Shown one piece after another: positions 1 to 9,105 of a stretch of DNA of 64,000 nucleotides. The notes beneath the pieces are model-generated. The model saw only the letters and a program-made list of their open reading frames with translations, was not told the DNA's origin and did no database searches. The number at the start of each line of letters is the position of its first letter. Within the stretch, counting starts at the first letter, position 1. Origin of the DNA: Apoderus coryli (lineage: Eukaryota > Arthropoda > Insecta > Coleoptera > Attelabidae). The stretch is taken from NCBI GenBank assembly GCA_911728435.2, contig OU452204.1, positions 4,092,001 to 4,156,000 of the forward strand. The letters run 5' to 3'. Made by a program: the position numbers and the translations under genes.

Positions 1-110
1 TAGGAGGTTAGTAAGGTAGGTAGGAGGTTAGTAAGGTAGGTAGGAGGTTAGTAAGGTATGTAGGAGGTTTGGTCGGTAGGTAGGTAATTAGTTAGGTAGG
101 TAGTTAAGTA
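1..110. repeat. 20-bp tandem repeat at window edge
   Basis: Five head-to-tail copies of a 20-bp unit (taggaggttagtaaggtagg and variants) start at base 1, so the array probably extends beyond the window. Copies 1-3 are nearly identical and copies 4-5 are degenerate. A further fragment of the same kind lies at about 177-212. Confidence 0.85.
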
Positions 111-114
111 GGAA

Positions 115-135
115 AGCAAGGGCGAAGCCCTTGCT
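115..135. repeat. Perfect hairpin around GCGAAGC
   Basis: A perfect 21-base inverted repeat centred on GCGAAGC (122-128). That heptamer is known to fold into an exceptionally stable DNA mini-hairpin. A second GCGAAGC palindrome lies at 41697-41709. Confidence 0.6.
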
Positions 136-212
136 AAGTGCAGGCCCGATATGTGCGCATGAGGTTTAAGTTTCAGATTAGTTAGGTAGGTAGGAGGTTT
201 GTTAGGTTGGTA

Positions 213-1007
213 GGATACAGAGATAATATGTCAAACTTTTTTCCCGTCACAGAAAAAATATATAAATAATAAGGTCCTAGCTACCTACATAACCTAGTTA
301 ACTTACTCCCATTTGGCTTCGTCTTCTCTAGTTATAAACATATCACGAACTACCTGACGTTCTGTGCGCATGCATCAGATCCAAAGACGTAAAATTTATC
401 GAGAGTTGCATTCTTTCCTGAAACTCTACTCAAAATTTAAAATGAGGTGAGTGGTAAATATTCATACCACAACAGTTCAACTTAGCTGAGATCTAGAAAG
501 AAAACTATTGCAATAGGTACTGCAAAACTAGTAATTCTTTGCATGATCGTAGAAAAATTAAATTATATTAATATAATTAGATTTAATGAAATCAGATACA
601 ATCTGGCAACGAGGCAACGTTGACTGTTGAATTATATTTGTTTCCTATGCGTTGTTGACATATAGGTTATAGGTTTCCTGTTATTGTTGTTATAAATTCG
701 TAGTAAATAAGTTGTGAATTATTAATTTCTATCATTATTTGGTTACTAATTAATTGTTTTACAAATTTTGTTACTTAAAATGTGTTTAAAAGAGGTTAAT
801 TAATCATTTATATGATGATATGAAAGAGCTATGAATATGCAATGCTGAGTATAGTATATGAAATTTGTAAGTACTTATTCTAGCCTCTTTTATAATCAAC
901 TTAAAAAAAGTTAAAATACCATAGCTAATTATGTTCAAAATAGTCTATTTAATGATCACATAAAAAAAAATTCAAAAAAAGTAGTTATTTCGAGCTGCAG
1001 GCTAGGG
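213..1007. other. A+T-rich stretch, nothing recognised
   Basis: No reading frame of note, no recognisable protein remnant and no clear repeat structure was seen on either strand. Confidence 0.5.
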
Positions 1008-1105
1008 CACCAGACCCAACTAAGGTAACGAACTACTTTATTCAAAAATTAAAAAAAGAAAAAAGATTGCCATAGCTGGGATTCGAACCCACACCCTCCG
1101 CACTT
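1008..1105 (-). repeat. Possible tRNA-derived SINE fragment
   Basis: The minus strand carries gtgggttcgaatccca (about 1078-1093), which matches the pol III B box / T-arm GGTTCGAATCC. It is followed by a run of T. No A box, D arm or closed cloverleaf is visible, so this looks like a SINE or tRNA relic and not a tRNA gene. Confidence 0.4.
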
Positions 1106-1190
1106 CAAAATGGTTATATCCGTTTTTATCTCAAATTTTTTGTTTGCGCGTTTACAATACAATCCGTGTGCGAGAAAGTAAAAATTGAAA
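1104..1190 (+). repeat. Dispersed repeat, copy 1 of 3
   Basis: Begins cttcaaaatggttatatccg and ends near gcgagaaagtaaaaa. Diverged copies in the same orientation lie at 54356-54455 and 62390-62490. It is non-coding and of unknown family. Bases 1191-1600 hold nothing else I recognise. Confidence 0.6.
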
Positions 1191-1608
1191 GCCGATAAGT
1201 CTGAACATTTAATACAAGATGTTTTCGGTATAATACACTTGTACCAGGTGTACAGATAAGAAAGGACGTCGGCTCTATCTCAAAAACTAATCATGTTACG
1301 GCTTTAGGATTTTTTTGTTTCAGTAAAAGCGGATAAGGGAAATCGCTAGAAAATAGTTTTTGTTTTCTAAAATGTCCACTAGAGGGCGCAAATCTAACTC
1401 TAAATTGAAAAACACTGTTTACTTTAAAATATCCTTATATTATACGTAAGTGTTAAACTTAATGAGGATGATTTAAGTAGGTACACTTCTAAAACTTTTT
1501 TATATAAACCTGTTTTCCCTATATTCTTAAATAAATGGTGGAGGAGCCGGAGAATGTTGGTTTGTAAAAAGTTGTCTAACTTTCATATGGATAGTCCGAT
1601 CGCATGAA

Positions 1609-1798
1609 TAGCTCTCCATATTTAAAAGTAATAATTTTATGAGCTTTTTGTCATTTATCTAAAATTTATAAATATTTTTTTTTGTTTTCGACATTAGCTA
1701 TTTTTTTAAGTATCGGGTTTTGTTCCTTTTTCTTCTCTTTGGAGGCACTATTTATACGTAGGTAAATATTTTATATTTCAGATCTTCTAGGCCAAGGC
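1609..1798 (+). repeat. Extra inverted copy of an element end
   Basis: These ~190 bases match, in reverse complement, the right end of the large repeat element at 3545-3734 (tagctctccatattt..., then a cgggttttgttcctttttct block). The same block recurs in plus orientation at about 27138-27238 and 28092-28170. It is probably a solo end or rearranged piece next to the main element. Confidence 0.6.
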
Positions 1799-1799
1799 C

Positions 1800-1902
1800 A
1801 GGATATTCTAACAAATTAAATTATTAAAGCTTCCATAATTTAAAAAAAAATTAATTTTTTATTATATGGAAGTTTTAATAATTTAATTTGTTAGAATATC
1901 CT
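1800..1902. repeat. Hairpin, ~38-bp arms
   Basis: An almost perfect inverted repeat: arm one begins aggatattctaacaaatt at 1800, arm two is its complement ending at 1902, and a ~27-base A+T loop separates them. The size fits a foldback MITE or the scar of one. Confidence 0.8.
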
Positions 1903-1941
1903 GCGAGATATAGACCTACTTTAGCCGCCTACATATATTTT

Positions 1942-3734
1942 TAGCTCTCCATATCATATATGTAATATATGTATATATGGAGACTATTAGTTTCATGAAA
2001 AAAAAAATTTTTTTAATTTCACCGGAAATACTTGTTTTTGGTCATTTTATACATAAATAAGTAGTTCTAAAAAAATGTCTGTCTGTCTGTCAGTCTGTCT
2101 GTCTGTCTGTCTGTATGCACGAAAACGCAAAAACCGCTGAACAGATTTTAACCAAATTTGGTACAAAAATACTATTGGACATGGCAAGGAGCTGATTAGA
2201 TTTTGGGAAACATTGAGCGTAGGCAAGGGGTTTAAAAGAGGGTTCAAAAATTAAAAAAATTCATAGTTCTTAAACTTATCCGAAATACTGCATAATTTTT
2301 TACGGATTTAATTGAATATAACCTAAAATATTTAACATAAAATATTAGACCACATTGGCGTTCGAAAATAGTGTAAAATGGGGTAAAAAATATTTTAAAA
2401 AAACGTACTTCTTAAACATAGCAGAAATATTAACTAATTATTTATAGCTTTAATAGAATATAACCTATAAAATGTGTCATAAATAACTTACTTTCATAGG
2501 CGTTCATAAATAGTGGACAAGGGGTCAAAACATAAAAAATATATATTTCCTAAACTTATTCGAAATATGGAATAATTTTTTATAGTTGTAATAGAATATA
2601 ACCTACCAAATGTTACATAAAAGAATTGGTTCACACAGGCGTTCGAAAATAGTCTAAAAAAAGGGTCAAAAACGAAAAAAAAAATGTTTCTCAAATATAC
2701 CAGAAAAATTGGCTAATTATATATAGCTTTGATATAAGATAACCTAAAAAATGCAGCATAAAATTTTTATTTACATAGGCGTTCGTAAATAGTAGAAAAA
2801 GGGGCAAAATAAAAAAAAATTAAAATGTAAAAAATTTTATATTTAACTAGATGAATTGGTGTTAAAAATACACGACAAAAATTAATGTACCATAGGCGTC
2901 CGTGAAAATTCTATAAAAGGGTCAGAAAAAATTTGAATCCGTGATAACATAAAAACCACTTAACGGATTTTAACCACATTTGGTACGAAAATACTACAGG
3001 ATATTTATAGGTGGTGATTAACATTGAGCGTAGGCAATGGGTTTAAAAGAGGGTTTAAAAATTTAAAAAATGTTACATAAAAGAATTAGTTCACACAGGC
3101 GTTCGAAAATAGTCTTAAAAAAAGGGTCAAAAACGAAAAAAAAATGTTTCCCAAATATACCAGGAAAATTGGCTAATTATATATAGCTTTGATATAAGAT
3201 AACCTAAAAAATGCAGCATAAAATTTTTATTTACATAGGCGTTCGTAAATAGTAAAAAAAAGGGGTAAAATGAAAAAAAAATTAAAATGTAAAAAATTTA
3301 ATATTTAACTAGTTGAATTGGTGTTAAAAATACACGAGAAAAATTAATGTTCCATAGGCGTCCGTGAAAATTCTATAAAAGGGTCAGAAATTTTTTTTAT
3401 CCGTGATAACTCAAAAACCACTTAACGGATAATGTACAACATGCAGCATAACAATTTTGTTTTCATAGGCGTTCGTAAATAGTAGAAAAGGGGGCAAAAT
3501 AAATTTTATAATAAAACTAAAAAAAATCAATTATTTTGTGTACAAGAATTTGGCCTAGATCTGAAATATAAAATATCTGCGTATAAATAGTGCCTCCAAA
3601 GAGAAGAAAAAGGCACAAAACCCGATACTTAAAAAAAATAGCTGATGTCTAAAACAAAACAAAAATTTATTAAATTTAGATAAATGACAAAAAGGTCATA
3701 AATTATTACTTTTACACTTAAATATGGAGAGCTA
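1942..3734 (+). mobile_element. Non-coding element with internal tandem units (copy A)
   Basis: Both ends carry the short inverted sequence agctctccatat (left about 1943, right about 3722-3733). Inside are a TCTG microsatellite and a series of degenerate units. Each unit contains a variant of ataggcgttcgtaaatag, near 2353, 2498, 2638, 2776, 2893, 3098, 3237, 3355 and 3467, spaced mostly 117-145 bases. The short reading frames here are chance products of low-complexity sequence. An inverted, longer copy is at 27028-29694, and a small fragment lies at about 6819-6890. The superfamily is not recognised; a large non-autonomous DNA transposon is the simplest reading. Confidence 0.65.
2074..2115 (+). 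repeat. (TCTG)n microsatellite
   Basis: About ten TCTG units with one interruption, inside repeat element A. The inverted copy has only a short cagacagacag remnant at about 29545. Confidence 0.85.
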
Positions 3735-4159
3735 TTCGTGCCTCGGGGGCAACAGCTTATTTTAGTAAATATTAATACAGGGTATTTGAAAAAAAGGGTA
3801 AAAAATCAAATTGAAAAAAGTGTCATAAATCAAAATTTTTAAATGGCAACTCCCCATTTTATATTTTTTTTATTTACATTTTTCTATTACAATAGTGATA
3901 TGAATTTGAAATTTAGTTGATTTTAGTTGGCCAGGATGGCTTTAGATAGCAAATAAAAATTTAGATTGTCAATTTTCTTCATATACATTATTATATTAGT
4001 GCCTGCCTAATTAAATTACCCACGAGCCGCCACTTATTTTTCATCTGCTTTTCAGCGATAGGTCACTTTTGATATTTGCCGCCATAATTCTCGAGAAAAT
4101 AGCGTTTAAAATTTCACCAGTTAAGTAGTTGGAATCTATATTCTTATAAGAATATAATA
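3735..4159. other. No feature recognised
   Basis: A+T-rich sequence between repeat element A and the mariner end; no coding remnant seen. Confidence 0.4.
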
Positions 4160-4345
4160 TGTAACAGGTCATTCAATAAGTCCGTAGGATAAGTCAGAAA
4201 AAATCAAAATGTTGACAAAACTCGATTTTATTATTCAACTTAGTTGCGTTAGAGGCCAATACAACGACTATATAGCGATTTTCCAACTTTTCAATAACAC
4301 TTCTATTATACGATTTCTCTTTCTCGTCAAAATAGACCTCAATTT
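4160..4345 (-). pseudogene. Mariner transposase C-terminus and end
   Basis: Read on the minus strand, the last ~60 codons give fragments like IEVYFDEKEKSYNRSVIEKL and ENRYIVVVLASNATKL, then a stop. This matches the end of mariner transposases, where an EAYFEA...YYxxGIxxLExRW-like segment closes the protein. Beyond the stop comes the sequence caggtcattcaataagtccg (about 4163-4182), typical of mariner terminal repeats. Everything upstream of this fragment is missing because a LINE with a (TTA)n tail begins at about 4352. The rest of the mariner is not found on the far side of that LINE, so either it was lost by rearrangement or the junction is not a simple insertion. Confidence 0.6.
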
Positions 4346-5967
4346 CAGCGATTATAATAATAATCTTTATTGACTACGTTTTGTACAAAACAATTGCAGT
4401 ACGTCAAAATACAAAAACTATATCTACAACAAAAAACATGAAAGTGTAAGTAACATAGGTACAAACAAATTAAAAGCGACTAATTGCTAAAATATACAAC
4501 TTCCTGGGAATATTCTTCCACAGAATAAAAAACATGCTTGAGCAAGTATGATTTTATAGTTCTTTTGAACATTTCCGAACTGTACTCCCGGACCCTACGA
4601 GGAAGTGCATTATACAACCGAATCTGTAGGGAATTCTTTGCAGACTTAGTCAATCTCCATCGTCGAGCCCGTACCAAGTCCGCAGATCTCGTACCATACT
4701 CATGACAAGTTGAGTTAATACACAAATCGGGCTTACATCTGTGAATCTCAAGCAATTGGTAATATATATATAAAGACGGGAGAGGCATTATATTGAGAGA
4801 CCTGAAAATGGGCTTGCAATGCTCCAGATATCCAGCATTTGCCAGAATGCGAACCACCTTTTTTTGCACTCTAAATATTTGCATAGCCGATGACGAGTTA
4901 CCCCAGAGACTCACTCCATAAGAAATATGAGAATTGAACAGTGAGAAATAAACAGTTTCAGAGCTTGCTGACTCAGACAATGTCTGAGCCTCCTAATAAC
5001 TTAAATACTAGAAGACAACTTACCCCTGAGAAAATCAACGTGCGACGCCCAGCAAAGCGCATCATCAACAATAATCCCCCATAAGTTGGCTGTTTGTCCC
5101 CGAGCATTTCCACTAGCACTGGAAAATGTAAGTCTCTGGGTCTTATCAATATTTAGTTTCAGCAGATTACTAGTGAACCAGCCATTCGCAACTCCCTCAA
5201 GGTGCCCCGCACGACCTTCGAGCTGGGAAACACTGCTCCCATAACACACCAAAGAGGTATCATCAGCATAAAGAGTGACCCTTCCAGGATTCAAATAACT
5301 ATATAAGTCGTTAATATAAACGACAAAGAGCACAACCCAACACAGAGCCCTGGGGCACTCCACTCGTTAATACCCTCACCTCAGACAGCTCCGACCGAAG
5401 AGCCACTGTCTGTCCTCTGCCAGTCAGGTACGACCGCAGCAGCTGCAACGAGAGTCCCCGCACACCATATCGAGAAAGCTTGGTCAGAAGAACTTCATGA
5501 GACACACAGTCAAAGGCCTTGCTCAGATCACATAAGGTGAGATTAATAAATTCACATCTCTCCAGGCCCTCGACTATGTCAGACACCACACGAGCCACCG
5601 TCTGAACTGTCGACCGACCACCCCTGAAACCAAACTGTCCAGGACACAAAAGGTTATTCGCTTCCAAAAAAGAAGTTAGATTTTGCTTTAATATAATCTC
5701 AAAAATTTTTCCAAATATAGGAACTATAGAAATCGGTCGGTAATCAGAAGCATTATCAATGTTACCCTTTTTAAATACAGGGATAACTCTAGTCAACTTG
5801 AATGGCTCAGGGAAAATGCCGCCGCACAAACAGAAATTGAAGATGTGCACTAAAGGCTTAACTAAGATCTGTGCATATTCCTTCACAAAGAAACTGCTGC
5901 AGTCAAACATATCAACACTGCCCGAGTTTTTTAAGTGGCGAATGGTCTCCAGGACCTCAAACTCCAA
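4346..5967 (-). pseudogene. 5'-truncated LINE reverse transcriptase, two frameshifts
   Basis: A non-LTR retrotransposon on the minus strand. Segment 5967-5311 carries the reverse-transcriptase fingers and palm: VIPVFKKG, DYRPISIVPI, GQFGFRGGRST, LCDLSKAFD (first catalytic Asp) and SGVPQGSVLG. A frameshift at about 5330-5360 moves into segment 5363-5001 with YINDL and the catalytic YADD (TLYADDTSL). A second break near 4990 leads into the C-terminal region 4980-4480 (ISYGVSLWGNSS, FRVQKKVVRIL). The endonuclease and any ORF1 are missing. The 3' tail at about 4352-4364 reads TTA repeats on the element strand, as for the LINEs ending near 8907 and 42213. The truncated 5' end abuts a Tc1 relic at about 5965. 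Confidence 0.8.
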
Positions 5968-6790
5968 GTTTGATAGGGGCCGTATATGTGGCTTGCGGGT
6001 GGCTGGACTTTCATATCGTGATATTGCTACCAGAGTTAACAGAAGTGTAGATACTGTAGTGAGATGTTATCAGGCATGGCATCAAGAAGGTCGAACAAGA
6101 AGCAACAGATCGCCAAGACCGCCGTTTAAGGTTGTTATCTCTAAGATAACGATTCTCTACCAACAGGGCCATAATAGCTGATCATTGGTTTGCAGAATAT
6201 GGAAGACCTATTGGAATGCGCACTTTATATCGGCGAGTACGTAGTTTCGGTCTTATGTCTTTTCGACCTCATTGCATCCTTGACGCGAGAACATGGAACC
6301 AATTGGCTTCAATGGTTTAGAAAACGGTTAGCGTGGAACCAGAATGGAACCACGTAGTCTTTGCATGAATTGCGATTCTGTTTGGCCATGCATGATGATC
6401 GAGCACGAACGTTGCTGATGGCTCCAGATCTCCCCTAGTGTTCGTCAGAGGCAATATGATAGCATACCGATACTCCATGAAATAGTGCAACCTCATCTAA
6501 TTCCCAACCTTAGAACACTGATTTTTCAACAAGATAACGCCCGGCCAAATGTAGCAAGAAAAACTTTGCACTATTTTGAACGAGCCGAAATTAATCTTCT
6601 CGGATGGCCCCTAAGATCTCCAGATTTGTCGCCTATTGAACATATTGAACCTCATCAAACTGTAGAAGCCCTTAGACATGAAGTGGCGGTGGCCGGAACG
6701 TAATAGCCTAGAGGATATTGATCACCTAATTCGATCTATGCCTAAACGAGTACGACTTTTATTTTCTACCATTAGTAACGATCTACTCCA
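5965..6790 (+). pseudogene. Tc1-like transposase relic
   Basis: Decayed plus-strand Tc1/mariner transposase. About 5970-6125 gives the helix-turn-helix N-terminal part (RGRICGLRVAGLSYRDIA, then VNRSVDTVVRCYQAW). About 6170-6300 gives WFAEYGRPIGMRTLYRRV. The DDE region is visible as SPLVFVRGNMIAYRYS (about 6430), FQQDNARPNVARKTLHYF (6530-6580) and WPLRSPDLSPIEHI (6605-6648). The last part resembles EALRHEVAVA and RSMPKRVRLL. At least three frameshifts and several stops are needed to follow it, so it cannot encode a transposase. The start is lost at the junction with the minus-strand LINE; the plus-strand frame 5759-6181 is a chance fusion across that junction. Confidence 0.8.
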
Positions 6791-6818
6791 TTTGGATATG
6801 GACTACTTTAAATTAAAA

Positions 6819-6890
6819 CATATTTCCTAAACATAGCAGAAATATTTACTAGTAATTTATAGCTTTGATATTAAATATATCATAAAAAAG
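6819..6890 (+). repeat. Fragment of repeat element A unit
   Basis: Matches one internal unit of element A (compare about 2415-2465: cctaaacatagcagaaatat followed by tttatagcttt). It is isolated, next to the Tc1 relic. Bases 6891-7070 hold nothing else recognised. Confidence 0.55.
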
Positions 6891-7070
6891 TTGCTGCCTT
6901 TAATAGCAATCTTTTGTAAAACCAAATAATGTCTGTATTCTACGTCTTCAAGTTTAGGTAGCCGTTCGTTAGAATTGTTTTAAAATTTGTTGAATCCAGG
7001 GTTGATAGAGATTTTCTCCCATTTTAAGGTCGTGTCACTTCCAGATATACCTAAAGTAGCCATTACTTTT

Positions 7071-8239
7071 TTATTTTAAATGAAATACCCATTTTTCGAT
7101 TCCTGAGACAATTTCATGATGAATTCCATCAGGTTTCCGTAAACTTGAACGGTTTCTTAGATATGGTGATTCTTTCGCCTTTTGGCGACTATGGTATAAG
7201 CGCTTGTGGAGTATATGGAGGCACAAGAATGTTATTTTCGAAAACCACTTTGATTTATCGCGTACATGGTGAACACAATTTGATGAGCAATTATTGATTT
7301 GATTGTTGAAAATGTTATTTTTTTTAATGTGATAGATACCCGGTATATTATTGGATGGTTGGAACCAGAATTTACTTTTGCATAGTTTCGCCACAGCATT
7401 AATAAGTACAGCATTCCGTCTCCACGTTCGCACTTTGAAAAAAAGTGTGACGTAAGATGCCGCCATTTTGGGTTACAAAACAGGTCCTGACTAAGAATAA
7501 TTATAGTTTTTGGTTTCTAACCACAGTACTGTATTTTTATTTTTGTAAAAATATTTAAGTACATAATAATATTGCTGTCAATTTCAGAAATATTTGTGGT
7601 GTGTCATAGTGATTGAAAACAACCTTGAGTGGTGTTATTAGTTAAATGTTGACATGATTGGGTGATTTTTAATAACAATAATAATAACTATTGGAAAAAA
7701 TTGTTATTGTCAAAAAAGAATTAAGATTGTCAGATTTTTGATTAGTTTTCAATTTCTATATTATATTGGTCAGTTAAAATCGTTTCAGTTTTGTATTTAG
7801 TTTGTTATTTTTCTTTATTAATAAATCGCGTTTATTTCAATTTTCGTGGTTTATTATGAATATCGTTGTAGTGACTTAAACGGGTAGTTTAATTCACAAA
7901 TTACAACAACAGCAACTTTAAAGGCAAATTTTGGCAAATACTTCTTGAAACTTTATAATGATATTGTCAATAAAATAACAACTAGCCACGCGACAACTTG
8001 TGTTTATGTTTTACTTGTATTTAGTTTAAAAACATATTAGATACTGTCATTTCGTAATATAAATTTTACGGTTATACAAATAGTTGTTATAAACGTAAAA
8101 TTATCTAGTATTTATCTTAATTTTTACTGATTACTCACCTAACAGGATCTTTGGGGAAGCGAAAAAAATGTTTAGAGCAAGTGTACCGCTTATTGGGACA
8201 ACATTTTGCAACACACACATGTCCTCCGTGATTATTCAT
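7071..8239 (-). CDS. Two-exon THAP-type zinc-finger protein, possibly decayed
   Basis: Exon 1 (8239-8139) starts with ATG and encodes MNNHGGHVCVAKCC, then RYTCSKHFFRFPKDPV, and ends at a GTGAGT donor. The spacing of cysteines before FPKDP is that of the N-terminal half of a THAP (C2CH) DNA-binding domain. An acceptor AG at 7420-7421 opens exon 2 (7419-7071). Joining 8139 to 7419 completes an Arg codon and continues RNAVLINAVAKLC...FWFQPSNN, where THAP domains have a basic, Trp-containing stretch. The second zinc-ligand pair (CSxHF in the family) is degraded here to GIYHIKK and the AVPT box is not evident, so zinc binding is doubtful. The predicted product is about 150 residues with a basic C-terminal half. 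It could be a host gene, a young pseudogene, or a relic of a P-like transposase, whose N-termini also carry THAP domains. The ~720-base intron holds nothing recognised. Confidence 0.5.
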
Positions 8240-8456
8240 TGTATGAATCCCAAGACACGTTAATACAACTAAAATCCTTTTAATTCTCACGAACACTATA
8301 CCAGAAACACAAAACACAGATTTAGATTTAAACACAATATTTATTTATCTCGTACACGCCGACAATGAACTATATATTGAACACAGTAGTGAACTGTATC
8401 TATCTACGTCAATGCGATTATTTTGACGTTGTAACCCATAATGGCGGCATGCGCGA
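7451..8456. repeat. Inverted repeat around THAP exon 1
   Basis: atgccgccattttgggttac at about 7458-7477 is repeated inverted at about 8430-8452 (gtaacccataatggcggcat). The two ~22-base arms enclose THAP exon 1 and most of the intron. They could be termini of a transposon or coincidental repeats. Confidence 0.4.
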
Positions 8457-8575
8457 CGATATGCGCAGGACGGCTTGCAAACGTGAAAGACAGAATACTG
8501 TATTATTTATTATACTGTGGTTTCGCTATGAGCTATACCTATTTCCAAAAAGTCCAAAAGTAATAACTAATAAGC

Positions 8576-8652
8576 AGTAACCATAGACAAGCAGTTTGAT
8601 ATAAGAGACTGATGTCCGGAAGTGCATGGTTTTCAAAATACAGGGTGTCAAA
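8576..8652 (+). repeat. DDE_3-element end fragment, inverted relative to 13590-13660
   Basis: Contains aagcagtttgatataagaga, tgatgtccggaagtgcatgg and acagggtgtca. The reverse complement of this stretch is found at about 13590-13660, at the 5' side of a transposase relic, so both are ends of one mariner-like family. They lie in opposite orientation on either side of the LINE at 8907-12850. Bases 8653-8906 hold nothing further that I recognise. Confidence 0.65.
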
Positions 8653-9105
8653 GTTTTTTTCAAAAAACCTTTTTTTCTTCAATATCTCAAAGACACGTTA
8701 ACCGGTTTTCTTGAAATTCGCTGGTGATGTAAGCTTAATAAAACGCTCAGTTAGAACTAATTAAATGTTAATTATGACTTCCAGTGGCGCCCCGGGGGAC
8801 AGTGTCACGAATAAAAATGACAAAAAAATGTACGCTACTGACTTTTTTTGAAAATTTTATACTTTTTTTAGAAAGCTCAGTTAAAAATACAACTTTTTTG
8901 CCACTTATAATAATAATAATAATAAAATAATTTATTGAGCAATACTGTAGAATTACAAGTTCAATTACATTTTTGGTTATCTTAAAACTACACAGCTCAC
9001 ACAAAAGGTAAGAGATTTGGCTTTAAGCCATTCTTCCACTCTACCTATTACTAACAATTTTAAATATAAATAATCGTCGATACAGCAAATCAATTCACTA
9101 TAAAA

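Noticed and set aside
1..212. Telomere-like array
   Set aside because: The unit contains TTAG and GGTAGG pieces but is a 20-bp minisatellite, not the insect (TTAGG)n telomere repeat.
1060..1105. tRNA gene on the minus strand
   Set aside because: Only the T-arm/B-box sequence fits; no acceptor stem, D arm or anticodon arm can be formed around it.
2340..3480. CRISPR array
   Set aside because: The repeated units are long, degenerate and continuous, with no short identical repeats separated by unique spacers; the sequence is a eukaryotic genome.
2047..3520. Small proteins in the repeat arrays near 2-3.5 kb and 27-29 kb
   Set aside because: The frames follow low-complexity units that repeat in inverted orientation elsewhere and have no conserved peptide pattern.
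5759..6181. 140-codon plus-strand gene
   Set aside because: The frame crosses the junction between a minus-strand LINE and a Tc1 relic; only the second half has protein similarity.
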